This document shows positions 20,995 through 32,119 of a DNA stretch of 64,000 bases, piece by piece. Numbering within the stretch: the first letter of the stretch is position 1; each line of letters starts with the position of its first letter. Both the position numbers and the translations under genes were made by a program. The stretch is from positions 504,639 to 568,638 of the forward strand of contig NZ_FYEE01000002.1 in NCBI RefSeq assembly GCF_900187645.1, written 5' to 3'. The DNA comes from Pseudomonas sp. Irchel 3E20. GTDB lineage: Bacteria > Pseudomonadota > Gammaproteobacteria > Pseudomonadales > Pseudomonadaceae. The notes under the pieces are model-generated. The model saw only the letters and a program-made list of their open reading frames with translations. It searched no databases and was not told the origin of the DNA.

Positions 20995-22767
20995 ATGACT
21001 TCTATGCTTTCTTCCCGTCAACGGCGCGCCCTGCGCCTGGCGCTTCACTTTATCGCGCCCTATCGCTGGCAGGCCCTGGGCGCTTTGCTGGCACTGATCG
21101 TCACGGCCGGCATCACGTTGTCCATGGGCCAGGGCATTCGCCTGCTGGTGGACCAGGGGTTCATGACCCGCTCACCGCACCTGCTCAACCAGTCCATTGG
21201 CCTGTTTCTGCTGTTGGTGCTAGGCCTGGCGGCGGGCACCTTCGCGCGGTTTTACCTGGTGTCGTGGATTGGCGAGCGCTGCGTCGCGGACATCCGTCGC
21301 CAGGTGTTCAACCACTTGATTTACTTGCACCCAGGCTTTTACGAGGGCAATCGCAGCTCCGAGATCCAGTCGCGCCTGACGGCTGACACCACCTTGCTGC
21401 AATCGGTGATCGGCTCGTCGCTGTCGCTGTTTCTGCGCAACGCCTTGATGGTGATCGGCGGCATCGTGCTGCTGTTTATCACCAACCCCAAGCTCACCAG
21501 CATCGTGGTCGTGGCCTTGCCCCTGGTGCTGGCGCCGATCCTGATCTTCGGCCGTCGGGTGCGCAGCCTGTCGCGCCTGAGCCAAGACCGTATCGCCGAC
21601 GTCGGCAGCTACGTCTGCGAAACCCTGGGCCAGATCAAGACCGTACAGGCCTACAACCACCAGGCCCAGGACGAGCAGCGCTTTGCCGGCACCGTCGAGG
21701 CGGCGTTCGATACGGCGCGCAAGCGTATCGTCCAGCGTGCCTGGCTGATAACCCTGGTGATTGTCCTGGTGCTGGGCGCGGTGGGCGTGATGCTCTGGGT
21801 CGGCGGCATGGATGTGATCGCCGGGCGGATTACCGGCGGCGAGTTGGCGGCGTTCGTGTTTTACAGCCTGATCGTCGGCAGCGCCTTCGGTACGTTGAGC
21901 GAGGTGATCGGCGAATTGCAGCGTGCGGCGGGGGCGGCCGAACGGATCGCCGAGCTGCTGCAATCACCCAACGAAATCCAGGCTCCAAGCACTGATAAGG
22001 CCCGGTTGCCGCAGCGGGTCAGCGGTGAGTTGGCGTTGCAAGGCCTGCGTTTTTCCTATCCTTCAAGGCCGGAGCGTTTTGCCATTGATGGCCTCGACCT
22101 GCACGTTCGGGCTGGGGAAACCCTGGCGCTGGTGGGGCCTTCCGGTGCCGGCAAGTCCACACTGTTCGATTTGCTCCTGCGCTTCTACGACCCGCAGCAA
22201 GGGCAGATTTTGCTCGAAGGCCAGGCCCTGACCCAATTGGACCCGCAGGACGTGCGGCGCTGCTTTGCCCTGGTCTCGCAAAGCCCGGCGCTGTTTTTTG
22301 GCAGCGTCGAAGAGAACATCCGCTACGGCAACCCGCTGGCCACCCGCGAGCAGGTGGAAGACGCTGCGCGTACCGCCCACGCCCATGATTTCATCCTGCA
22401 ACTGCCCGACGGCTACCAGACCCACCTCGGTGACGGTGGCCTGGGCCTTTCTGGGGGCCAGCGCCAGCGTTTGGCCATCGCCCGGGCGTTGTTGGTGGAT
22501 GCGCCGATCCTACTGCTGGACGAAGCCACCAGCGCCCTCGACGCCCAGAGCGAACACTTGATCCAGCAAGCCCTGCCACGGCTGATGCACAACCGCACCA
22601 CCCTGGTCATCGCCCATCGCCTGGCCACGGTGAAAAACGCCGACCGCATCGCCGTCATGGACCAAGGCAAACTGATCGCCATCGGCACCCACCAGCAATT
22701 GATCGCCAGCAATGCGTTGTATGCGCGCCTGGCGGCGTTGCAGTTCAGTGAACAGGAGGGGCGATAG
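20995..22767 (+). CDS. ABC exporter, fused permease and ATPase (MsbA/LmrA type)
   Basis: Half-transporter of 590 residues that should dimerise in the inner membrane and export a lipid or hydrophobic compound. Six helices fill about residues 20-310. The ATPase domain has Walker A GPSGAGKST (about 376-384), signature LSGGQRQR, Walker B ILLLDEATSALD and the H-loop IAHRL. An in-frame TTG at 20989 and a second ATG at 21004 are alternative starts; ATG 20995 is a compromise. It lacks typical neighbours of msbA (lpxK), so substrate is open. A bidirectional terminator follows. Confidence 0.9.
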   Translation: MTSMLSSRQRRALRLALHFIAPYRWQALGALLALIVTAGITLSMGQGIRLLVDQGFMTRSPHLLNQSIGLFLLLVLGLAAGTFARFYLVSWIGERCVADIRRQVFNHLIYLHPGFYEGNRSSEIQSRLTADTTLLQSVIGSSLSLFLRNALMVIGGIVLLFITNPKLTSIVVVALPLVLAPILIFGRRVRSLSRLSQDRIADVGSYVCETLGQIKTVQAYNHQAQDEQRFAGTVEAAFDTARKRIVQRAWLITLVIVLVLGAVGVMLWVGGMDVIAGRITGGELAAFVFYSLIVGSAFGTLSEVIGELQRAAGAAERIAELLQSPNEIQAPSTDKARLPQRVSGELALQGLRFSYPSRPERFAIDGLDLHVRAGETLALVGPSGAGKSTLFDLLLRFYDPQQGQILLEGQALTQLDPQDVRRCFALVSQSPALFFGSVEENIRYGNPLATREQVEDAARTAHAHDFILQLPDGYQTHLGDGGLGLSGGQRQRLAIARALLVDAPILLLDEATSALDAQSEHLIQQALPRLMHNRTTLVIAHRLATVKNADRIAVMDQGKLIAIGTHQQLIASNALYARLAALQFSEQEGR

Positions 22768-22771
22768 CCCA

Positions 22772-22809
22772 AAAAAAACGCCTGCATTTCTCAATGAAGG
22801 CGTTTTTTT
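22772..22809. terminator. Bidirectional terminator between the ABC exporter and slt
   Basis: AAAAAACGCCT pairs with AGGCGTTTTTT, and CATT with AATG inside, around a short loop. A- and T-runs on both sides give U-tracts for both convergent genes. Confidence 0.9.
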
Positions 22810-22837
22810 ACTGCAAGTTTGCAGCTTGCAGCTGCCG

Positions 22838-24766
22838 CTACTGATCGTCGAAATAGCGTTCGTGCCAGTCCACCAGTGGTTGCGGCGAGTTGAGCTTTTG
22901 CCCGTAAATCACCGAATAAGACAGCACGTTTTGCACATATTGGCGGGTTTCGTCGAATGGGATGCTCTCGACCCACACGTCAAAGCTCAGGTGGTCGGCA
23001 CCGCGTAGCCATTGGCGCACGCGGCCGGGGCCGGCGTTGTAGGCGGCCGAGGCGAGGACGCGGTTGCCGTTGAACTGGCTGTGGACCTGGCTCAGGTAGG
23101 CAGCGCCCAACTGGATGTTCTTGTCCGGCACCAGAACCTGCTGGGGCGAGGCGAGGGGGATGTTGAACTTGCGCGCGGTTTCCTTGGCGGTGCCGGGCAT
23201 CAGTTGCATTAGGCCGCTGGCGCCGACGCCGGAGCGAGCGTCGTCCATGAAGGCACTTTCCTGGCGCGTGATGGCGAATACCCAGCTCGAGTGCAGGCCA
23301 CGCACCTTGGCTTCGCGCACCAGGGTGTCGCGGTGGGCCATGGGGAAGCGGATGTCCAGGTCGTCCCAGTATTGCGCCTGGCTGATGGTACGGATGGCCG
23401 GGAAGTACCACTTCAGGTCGTAGGCCAGTTTGGCCTGGGCGACCATTTCGTCACGGTTGAAGTGGCGGCTGACGTGGTACCACTCGCGGCGCCCGTCAAC
23501 GATTTGCCCGCGGGCGTGGAATTCCAGGGCGCGGCGCACGCCCGGGGTGTTGCGCACCTTGTTGACCAACTGCTGGCTGAGCACCAGCGGCTTGTTATTC
23601 AACTGGTAGGGCGACTGGGCGCGGTCGGCGGCCAGGAAGCCATAGAAATCGCGCTCGCGGGAGAGGTTTTTGTACAGCGCCTGCACTTGCGGGTTCTGCG
23701 GTTGCGCCAGTTCCAGGCTGCGGGCCTGCCAGTAGCGCCAGCGGTTGGTGGTGGCCAGGTCCTGGGGTAGGCGGCGGGTCAGCTCGTAGGCGTCGTCCCA
23801 GCGCGCCAGGCGCAACAGTAGGCGCAGGCGCCATTCGGACACGGTGTTGTCGCGCAGTTCCGGGTCGTACTTGGTCATCACGTCCAGGGCCCGACCATCG
23901 AAGCGTTTGGCCAGGGTCAGGCCGATTTCCCGGGCGATGGAGACTTTCTCGTCGCGGGAGAAATGCATGCTGGCGGCATAGCCGTCGAGCAGGGCCATGG
24001 CTTTTTGCGGGTCTTGGCGGGCGAGGCGGCGCAGGCCCAGGCCGACCACGTCGGACATGGCTTCGTCCACTGGGGTGAAGCGTGACGGTTGGCTCAGCAG
24101 CTCAGGCTTTTGCGCCACATCCACCAGCAGGCGGCCTTGCGGGGCGAGGGTGGTCAGGCCTTTTACCAGGCTGTTGGCCAGGGGGTAGTTGCGTGCATCC
24201 GCCGCGAGTTTGGCGCGCTGCCAGCGCTTTTGCTCGGTGAGCTGGCCTTGGGCCGCCCACTGGCCGAACAGCGCATCGCACGCCACCGGTTGGGTTTTGC
24301 CGGTGAGCCAGAGTTTTTCGGTGGTGGCGTAGCCTTGGGCTTTGAGGTTGTGGCTCAGTTGGTATTGGCCGTAGAGGCAGTCCAGCTCGGTGAAATTGAG
24401 CTTGGGGTCGTAGTACTTGATGAAGGGTTGCCAATCGCCCCGGTCGGCCAGCCAGCGCAACCAGCGTAGTTTCATCCAGTTGGCCTGGGGCAGGTCGCCA
24501 TGTTCGGCGAGGAATTTCTCGATTTCGGCGTTGCTTGCGGTTTTCAAGCGCGCGGTCAGTTCGTCGTAGGCCAGGTAGGGCGTCAGCGGGTAATCGCTCA
24601 GGGCCTGGCTGTAGCGAAAGTAGGGGCCTGAATCGCCCTTGGCCAGGGCGCGTTTGGCTTCGTCGTAATACTGGCGTTGTTGGGACAGGTCCGCTGCCTG
24701 GGCGGTGTGAGCGGCGGTGGCAGAAAGAAGCAGACAAGATAAAAAGTTGACAAGGCGACTGCGCAT
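22838..24766 (-). CDS. slt: Soluble lytic murein transglycosylase Slt
   Basis: Periplasmic enzyme that cleaves glycan strands with 1,6-anhydro product formation. From the ATG at 24766 the product is 642 residues with a signal peptide (MRSRLVNFLSCLLLSATAAH, cut after about residue 24). The long helical U- and L-superhelix region is followed by the C-terminal catalytic domain: AITRQESAF with the catalytic Glu, GASGLMQLMPGTA and AYNAGPGRVRQW. A frame opening at 24913 would bury the signal peptide and is rejected. The promoter region diverges from uup. Confidence 0.95.
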   Translation of the reverse strand: MRSRLVNFLSCLLLSATAAHTAQAADLSQQRQYYDEAKRALAKGDSGPYFRYSQALSDYPLTPYLAYDELTARLKTASNAEIEKFLAEHGDLPQANWMKLRWLRWLADRGDWQPFIKYYDPKLNFTELDCLYGQYQLSHNLKAQGYATTEKLWLTGKTQPVACDALFGQWAAQGQLTEQKRWQRAKLAADARNYPLANSLVKGLTTLAPQGRLLVDVAQKPELLSQPSRFTPVDEAMSDVVGLGLRRLARQDPQKAMALLDGYAASMHFSRDEKVSIAREIGLTLAKRFDGRALDVMTKYDPELRDNTVSEWRLRLLLRLARWDDAYELTRRLPQDLATTNRWRYWQARSLELAQPQNPQVQALYKNLSRERDFYGFLAADRAQSPYQLNNKPLVLSQQLVNKVRNTPGVRRALEFHARGQIVDGRREWYHVSRHFNRDEMVAQAKLAYDLKWYFPAIRTISQAQYWDDLDIRFPMAHRDTLVREAKVRGLHSSWVFAITRQESAFMDDARSGVGASGLMQLMPGTAKETARKFNIPLASPQQVLVPDKNIQLGAAYLSQVHSQFNGNRVLASAAYNAGPGRVRQWLRGADHLSFDVWVESIPFDETRQYVQNVLSYSVIYGQKLNSPQPLVDWHERYFDDQ

Positions 24767-24978
24767 GAGACGTCCGAACAGAGAAAACGTGGCGAGTGCC
24801 GAGGTTGCCAGCACTGATTGCCTGTAGCTTAGCCTTTTGCCAGCAAGCGGCGAAAGCTTTGCCGGCCTGTCGGTCTCAGTTCGCGACATTTGTCGGGCAC
24901 AGTGCGCCGGCAACGAAATTGCCGGCCTTCTGAGGGCGCAAGTCAGGTAGAATGCGGCCCCGGTTTTTGGAGAAGAAC

Positions 24979-26892
24979 ATGACCCTGCTCAAATTCAGCG
25001 ATGTGTCCCTTGCTTTCGGCGCTATGCCGTTGTTGGACAAGGTGTCCTGGCAGATCGCCCGTGGTGAGCGGGTGTGCATCATCGGCCGCAACGGCACAGG
25101 CAAGTCCAGCATGATGAAACTGGTCAAAGGTGACCAGAAGCCCGATGACGGCTCCGTGTGGCGTGCCCCGGGCTTGAAAATCGGTGAATTGCCGCAGGAA
25201 TTGCCGGTGGCCGACGACCGGACCGTGTTCGACGTAGTGGCCCAGGGCCTGGACGGTGTCGGCGAGCTGCTCGCCCAGTACCACCACCTGAGCCAGAACA
25301 TCGTCACCGACGCCGACCTGGACAAACTGATGCACGTCCAGCACGACCTCGAAGCCCGCGACGGCTGGCGCTTGCAGCAATTGGTCGATAGCACCCTGAG
25401 CCGCCTGCAATTGCCGGCGGACAAGACCCTGGCCGAGTTGTCCGGTGGCTGGCGCCGGCGCGTGCTGCTGGCCCAGGCGCTGGTGTCCGAGCCCGACCTG
25501 TTGCTGCTCGACGAACCGACGAACCACTTGGACATCGGTGCCATTGCCTGGCTTGAGGAAGCGTTGAAGGATTTCCAGGGCGCGGTGCTGTTCATCACCC
25601 ACGACCGTTCCTTCCTGCAAAACCTGGCCACCCGCATCCTCGAACTGGACCGCGGTGGCCTGATCGACTGGAACGGCGACTACGCCAGTTTCCTCGTACA
25701 CAAAGAGGCGACCCTGGCCGCCGAAGAAACCGCCAATGCGCTCTTCGACAAGAAGCTGGCCCAGGAAGAAGTGTGGATCCGCCAAGGCATCAAGGCGCGC
25801 CGCACCCGTAATGAAGGCCGCGTGCGTGCCCTCAAGGCCCTGCGCGTGGAGCGCAGCGAACGCCGCGAGCGCACCGGCAAGGCCAATCTGCAGCTCGACA
25901 CCGCTGACAAGTCGGGCAAGCAGGTGATGGTGCTGGAGAACGTCAGCTTCGCCCGCCCGGGTGGGCCGCAGCTCATCAAGGATTTCTCCATGGTGCTGCA
26001 GCGCGGCGACCGCATTGGCCTGCTGGGCGCCAACGGTACCGGCAAGACCACCCTGCTCAAGCTGATGCTCAACGGCCTCAAGCCCACTGCGGGCACGGTG
26101 GAGGAGGGCACGCGGATCGACGTCGCCTACTTCGACCAGTTGCGCCATCAGTTGGACCTGGAAAAAACCGTGATCGACAACGTCGCCGAAGGCCGCGATT
26201 TTATCGATATCGACGGCCAGAGCCGCCATGTCCTGAGCTACCTGGGCGACTTCCTGTTCAGCCCGCAGCGTGCCCGCACGCCGGTCAAGGCGTTGTCGGG
26301 CGGTGAGCGTGCGCGCCTGCTGTTGGCCAAGCTGTTCAGCAAGCCAGCGAACCTGTTGGTGCTCGACGAGCCGACCAACGACCTGGACGTGGAAACCCTG
26401 GAGCTACTCGAAGAAGTGCTGTTGACCTTCAAGGGCACGGTGCTGATGGTCAGCCACGACCGGGCATTCCTCGACAACGTGGTTACCAGCACCCTGGTCT
26501 TCGAAGGCGAGGGCAAGGTCCGCGAATACGTGGGCGGCTACCAGGATTGGTTGCGTCAGGGCGGTTCGCCGAAACTGCTGGGCGTGGCCGAGAGTAAATC
26601 CGGCAAGGCTGACCTGAACTCGGCGGTGGTAGCCGCAGCGGCGCCCGCGCCCGCCCAGGAAGCGCCGGTGGCGAAGAAGAAGCTCAGCTACAAGTTGCAG
26701 CGCGAGTTGGAAGCCCTGCCAGGGGACATCGATGCCAAGGAGCAGCAGATTGCTGCGCTCGAAGCTGAGATGGCCGATGCGGGCTTCTACCAGCGTCCTG
26801 CCGCCGAAACGGCCAAGGTCATTGCCCATCTGGAGCAATTGCAGGCCGAGTTGGAGGTGTTGGTGGAGCGTTGGGCCGAGCTGGATGCCTGA
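24979..26892 (+). CDS. uup: ABC-F family ATPase Uup
   Basis: Soluble tandem ATPase of the ABC-F group acting at the ribosome or on DNA-transposition phenotypes (uup type). The 637-residue product has two ATPase domains: Walker A GRNGTGKSS (about 36-44) and GANGTGKTT (about 352-360), signatures LSGGWRRR and LSGGERAR, and Walker B LLLDEPTNHLD and LVLDEPTNDLD. The C-terminal 80 residues are a charged coiled coil after an Ala/Pro linker (AAPAPAQEAPVAKKK), diagnostic for Uup. No membrane helices. The ATG at 24979 follows GGAGAAG. Confidence 0.93.
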   Translation: MTLLKFSDVSLAFGAMPLLDKVSWQIARGERVCIIGRNGTGKSSMMKLVKGDQKPDDGSVWRAPGLKIGELPQELPVADDRTVFDVVAQGLDGVGELLAQYHHLSQNIVTDADLDKLMHVQHDLEARDGWRLQQLVDSTLSRLQLPADKTLAELSGGWRRRVLLAQALVSEPDLLLLDEPTNHLDIGAIAWLEEALKDFQGAVLFITHDRSFLQNLATRILELDRGGLIDWNGDYASFLVHKEATLAAEETANALFDKKLAQEEVWIRQGIKARRTRNEGRVRALKALRVERSERRERTGKANLQLDTADKSGKQVMVLENVSFARPGGPQLIKDFSMVLQRGDRIGLLGANGTGKTTLLKLMLNGLKPTAGTVEEGTRIDVAYFDQLRHQLDLEKTVIDNVAEGRDFIDIDGQSRHVLSYLGDFLFSPQRARTPVKALSGGERARLLLAKLFSKPANLLVLDEPTNDLDVETLELLEEVLLTFKGTVLMVSHDRAFLDNVVTSTLVFEGEGKVREYVGGYQDWLRQGGSPKLLGVAESKSGKADLNSAVVAAAAPAPAQEAPVAKKKLSYKLQRELEALPGDIDAKEQQIAALEAEMADAGFYQRPAAETAKVIAHLEQLQAELEVLVERWAELDA

Positions 26893-26910
26893 TCGATCTG
26901 CCTGAATCAA

Positions 26911-26946
26911 AAAAGCCCGGCCTCACTTCAGTGGGGCCGGGCTTTT
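26911..26946. terminator. Bidirectional terminator between uup and the stress-protein gene
   Basis: A 16-base stem (26911-26926 with 26931-26946) with a TTCA loop and one wobble pair; AAAA on the left and TTTT on the right serve both convergent genes. Confidence 0.92.
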
Positions 26947-26965
26947 CGTATGGGCTAGCGCGGGC

Positions 26966-27403
26966 TCAGCTTTTTACCAGCCTGACCGCCAGTACGTCGC
27001 AGGGCGCGCCGTGCAACACGTCATTGGCGGTGGAGCCGAGCAGCAGCGCCAAGCCATGGCGGCCGTGGCTGCCGACCACGATCAGGTCGCAACCCTGTTC
27101 CTTGGCCAGATGATGGATTTCCTGGCGCGGCTGACCGTAGGTCAGGTGGCTGTTTTCCTTGGACAGCTCCGGGTACTTGGCCATCAGGCGATCCAGGCGC
27201 TCCTTGGCCTGGTCGAACTGCTGTTGCTGCAATTGGGAAAGGTCCATCGGTACGTCGCCGCCGAAGGCCATGGCCATGGGTTCGACGATGTGCACCAGTG
27301 ACAGCTTGGCGCTACCACTGACTGCCAGTTCGCGGGCGCGCTTAATGACCGGGTCGCATTCTTCGGTGAGGTCGACGGCGACCAGAATGTGTTCATAGTG
27401 CAT
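26966..27403 (-). CDS. Universal stress protein (UspA family)
   Basis: Cytoplasmic UspA-domain protein, 145 residues. The start HYEHILVAVDLTEECDPVI and the ATP-binding loop VVGSHGRHGLALLLGSTAN (G-2X-G-9X-G-S/T type, about 111-129) are typical of ATP-binding Usp proteins. The ATG at 27403 follows GGAGGTCTCCCCC; an upstream start at 27454 is less likely. It converges on uup. Some Pseudomonas Usp genes respond to Anr; the only match upstream here is poor (see rejected items). Specific role unknown. Confidence 0.9.
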   Translation of the reverse strand: MHYEHILVAVDLTEECDPVIKRARELAVSGSAKLSLVHIVEPMAMAFGGDVPMDLSQLQQQQFDQAKERLDRLMAKYPELSKENSHLTYGQPRQEIHHLAKEQGCDLIVVGSHGRHGLALLLGSTANDVLHGAPCDVLAVRLVKS

Positions 27404-27508
27404 GGGGGAGACCTCCAAAGGCTTGCGATAGAAGGGAAGTATGGCTGGTTTCAAGCGGATGGCTTTGCGTCAGGTCAAATCCGCTCATCAAGAATCGGGA
27501 GTACACAT

Positions 27509-27946
27509 ATGACGGTCTGGATAGTGGTGTCAATCCTTGCGCTGATTCTCAGCCCGCTCGCCTGGCTGCGGCCTTCACGCCAGCAGAGCGGTCGCATGGC
27601 CTTGCGCATGGAGGCTCGGCGCATAGGGCTGGCCATGCAATTGGCCCCGCAGGAGTGGCCGCACTGGATGTCGCCGGAGCCGCCCAACCCCTGTGCGCAG
27701 TACCATCGCCCCCGGCGCAGTGCCCAGCGCCCCTGCTGGAGTTACTGGCAGTCGGCGCCGGGAGTGTGGGTCAACCAATGGCGCGAAGTGTGCGAGGACG
27801 AGGCGATGCTGGTGCATTTGCGCACCTTGCCGGCCAATGCCTACAAGGTCGAGGCAGATCAGCAGATGATTACCCTGTATTGGGGCGAGAAGGGTGAGGC
27901 GAGCGTCCTGCAGGCCATCGCCGCTGTACTTAAAGCCCTGGCCTGA
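27509..27946 (+). CDS. Membrane-anchored Pseudomonas protein of unknown function
   Basis: A 145-residue protein starting MTVWIVVSILALILSPLAWL: one N-terminal hydrophobic helix followed by a basic segment and a soluble domain rich in Trp and Pro (QEWPHWMSPEPPNP, PCWSYWQSAPG). The pattern suggests a cytoplasmic domain tethered to the inner membrane. The ATG at 27509 follows GGGAGTACACAT. It lies between a Usp gene (divergent) and fadB, where P. aeruginosa also has an uncharacterised gene. No enzyme motif is visible. Confidence 0.75.
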   Translation: MTVWIVVSILALILSPLAWLRPSRQQSGRMALRMEARRIGLAMQLAPQEWPHWMSPEPPNPCAQYHRPRRSAQRPCWSYWQSAPGVWVNQWREVCEDEAMLVHLRTLPANAYKVEADQQMITLYWGEKGEASVLQAIAAVLKALA

Positions 27947-28319
27947 ATTCGATGTTTGGCCGCGCCTGTCAGGTGCAGCGTTGTTTAGGGCGACTTTTCT
28001 AATTATTGACTCTATGAATGTTCCGGCATATGCCGCAGGGCGGGCATCCCTGCGTGCTGGCGAAATGACCGTAAAGTCGCGTTCTAGCCCGTGTTTTGGG
28101 CGATTGACAATTGTTCGAAATTCCTTGAAGGTGGCGTACCCAAATCAAACGGGCGTATGAATTGAGCGTTTGTATTACAGAGCGTTCCTACGAAACCCGA
28201 CTATCGCGTTGGCGGGTGTGCCTGGCGGATTGGCGTAGCATCGACGGTGACGTCAGTGCCGAGCCAGAAGTTAGCTTCCGACGTGTACTGTTCAGCTTCC
28301 ATATCGTGGAGATCAGTTG
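27947..28319. other. Leader region of fadBA
   Basis: About 370 bases without a supportable gene. It contains a TTGACA (28104-28109) that could be a -35, a PsrA-like box at 28146-28159, and a long transcribed leader before the fadB ATG. AT content is higher than in flanking genes, as expected of a promoter. A short open frame in it has no family resemblance. Confidence 0.55.
28146..28159 (+). promoter_or_regulatory. PsrA-like operator upstream of fadB
   Basis: CAAACGGGCGTATG matches the PsrA half-site pattern CAAAC-N4-GTTTG with one mismatch (GTATG). It resembles the pair of boxes before psrA in this window. PsrA is known to control fadBA in P. aeruginosa in response to long-chain fatty acids; the site here is inferred. 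Confidence 0.6.
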
Positions 28320-31671
<3,352 letters not shown>

Positions 31672-31688
31672 GCGATCGGTTACGGAAG

Positions 31689-31715
31689 CCGGGGCCATGT
31701 GCCCCGGTTTTTTGT
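31689..31715 (+). terminator. Terminator of fadBA
   Basis: CCGGGGC pairs with GCCCCGG around CATGT, followed by TTTTTTG and more T-runs; 18 bases after the fadA stop. Confidence 0.93.
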
Positions 31716-31768
31716 TTTTAGTCGTTTTTTTACTTTTTATTTTTGATCGTTTGCGTGAGGGCCGAAGC

Positions 31769-32005
31769 ATGTCTGTCCAACCTGGGCTCTATCAGCATTA
31801 CAAAGGTCCGCAGTACCGCGTTTTCAACGTGGCGCGGCACTCCGAGACTGAAGAAGAAGTGGTCTTCTACCAAGCGCTGTATGGCGATTGCGGCTTTTGG
31901 GTGCGCCCCTTGAGCATGTTCCTGGAGTCGGTCGAAGTTGACGGCGAACAGGTCCCGCGCTTTGCTTTGATTCAGGCCGAACCCAGCCTTTTTTCACAGG
32001 CTTGA
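31769..32005 (+). CDS. DUF1653 domain protein
   Basis: Small soluble protein of 78 residues. The family pattern is clear: GLYQHYKGPQYRVFNVARHSETEEEVVFYQALYGDCG with WVRPLSMFLE after it, a beta-barrel-like fold of unknown function. The ATG at 31769 opens it; an upstream frame runs back into fadA territory and is not used. It lies between fadA and topA as in P. aeruginosa. Role unknown. Confidence 0.88.
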   Translation: MSVQPGLYQHYKGPQYRVFNVARHSETEEEVVFYQALYGDCGFWVRPLSMFLESVEVDGEQVPRFALIQAEPSLFSQA

Positions 32006-32119
32006 GGGCGGTGCGGGCAAAACCCTGCGCTTGACCTCACCTTGTTGCCACTATATATAGCGGTGCCGCGTCAGGCGCCAACCGCCTTTCACTTCTAGAA
32101 TTCAGGAATTTTCTGATCC

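Noticed and set aside
27465..27478. Possible Anr box before the universal stress gene (TTGACCTGACGCAA on minus)
   Set aside because: The second half-site is CGCAA; chance matches of this quality are common in 64 kb.
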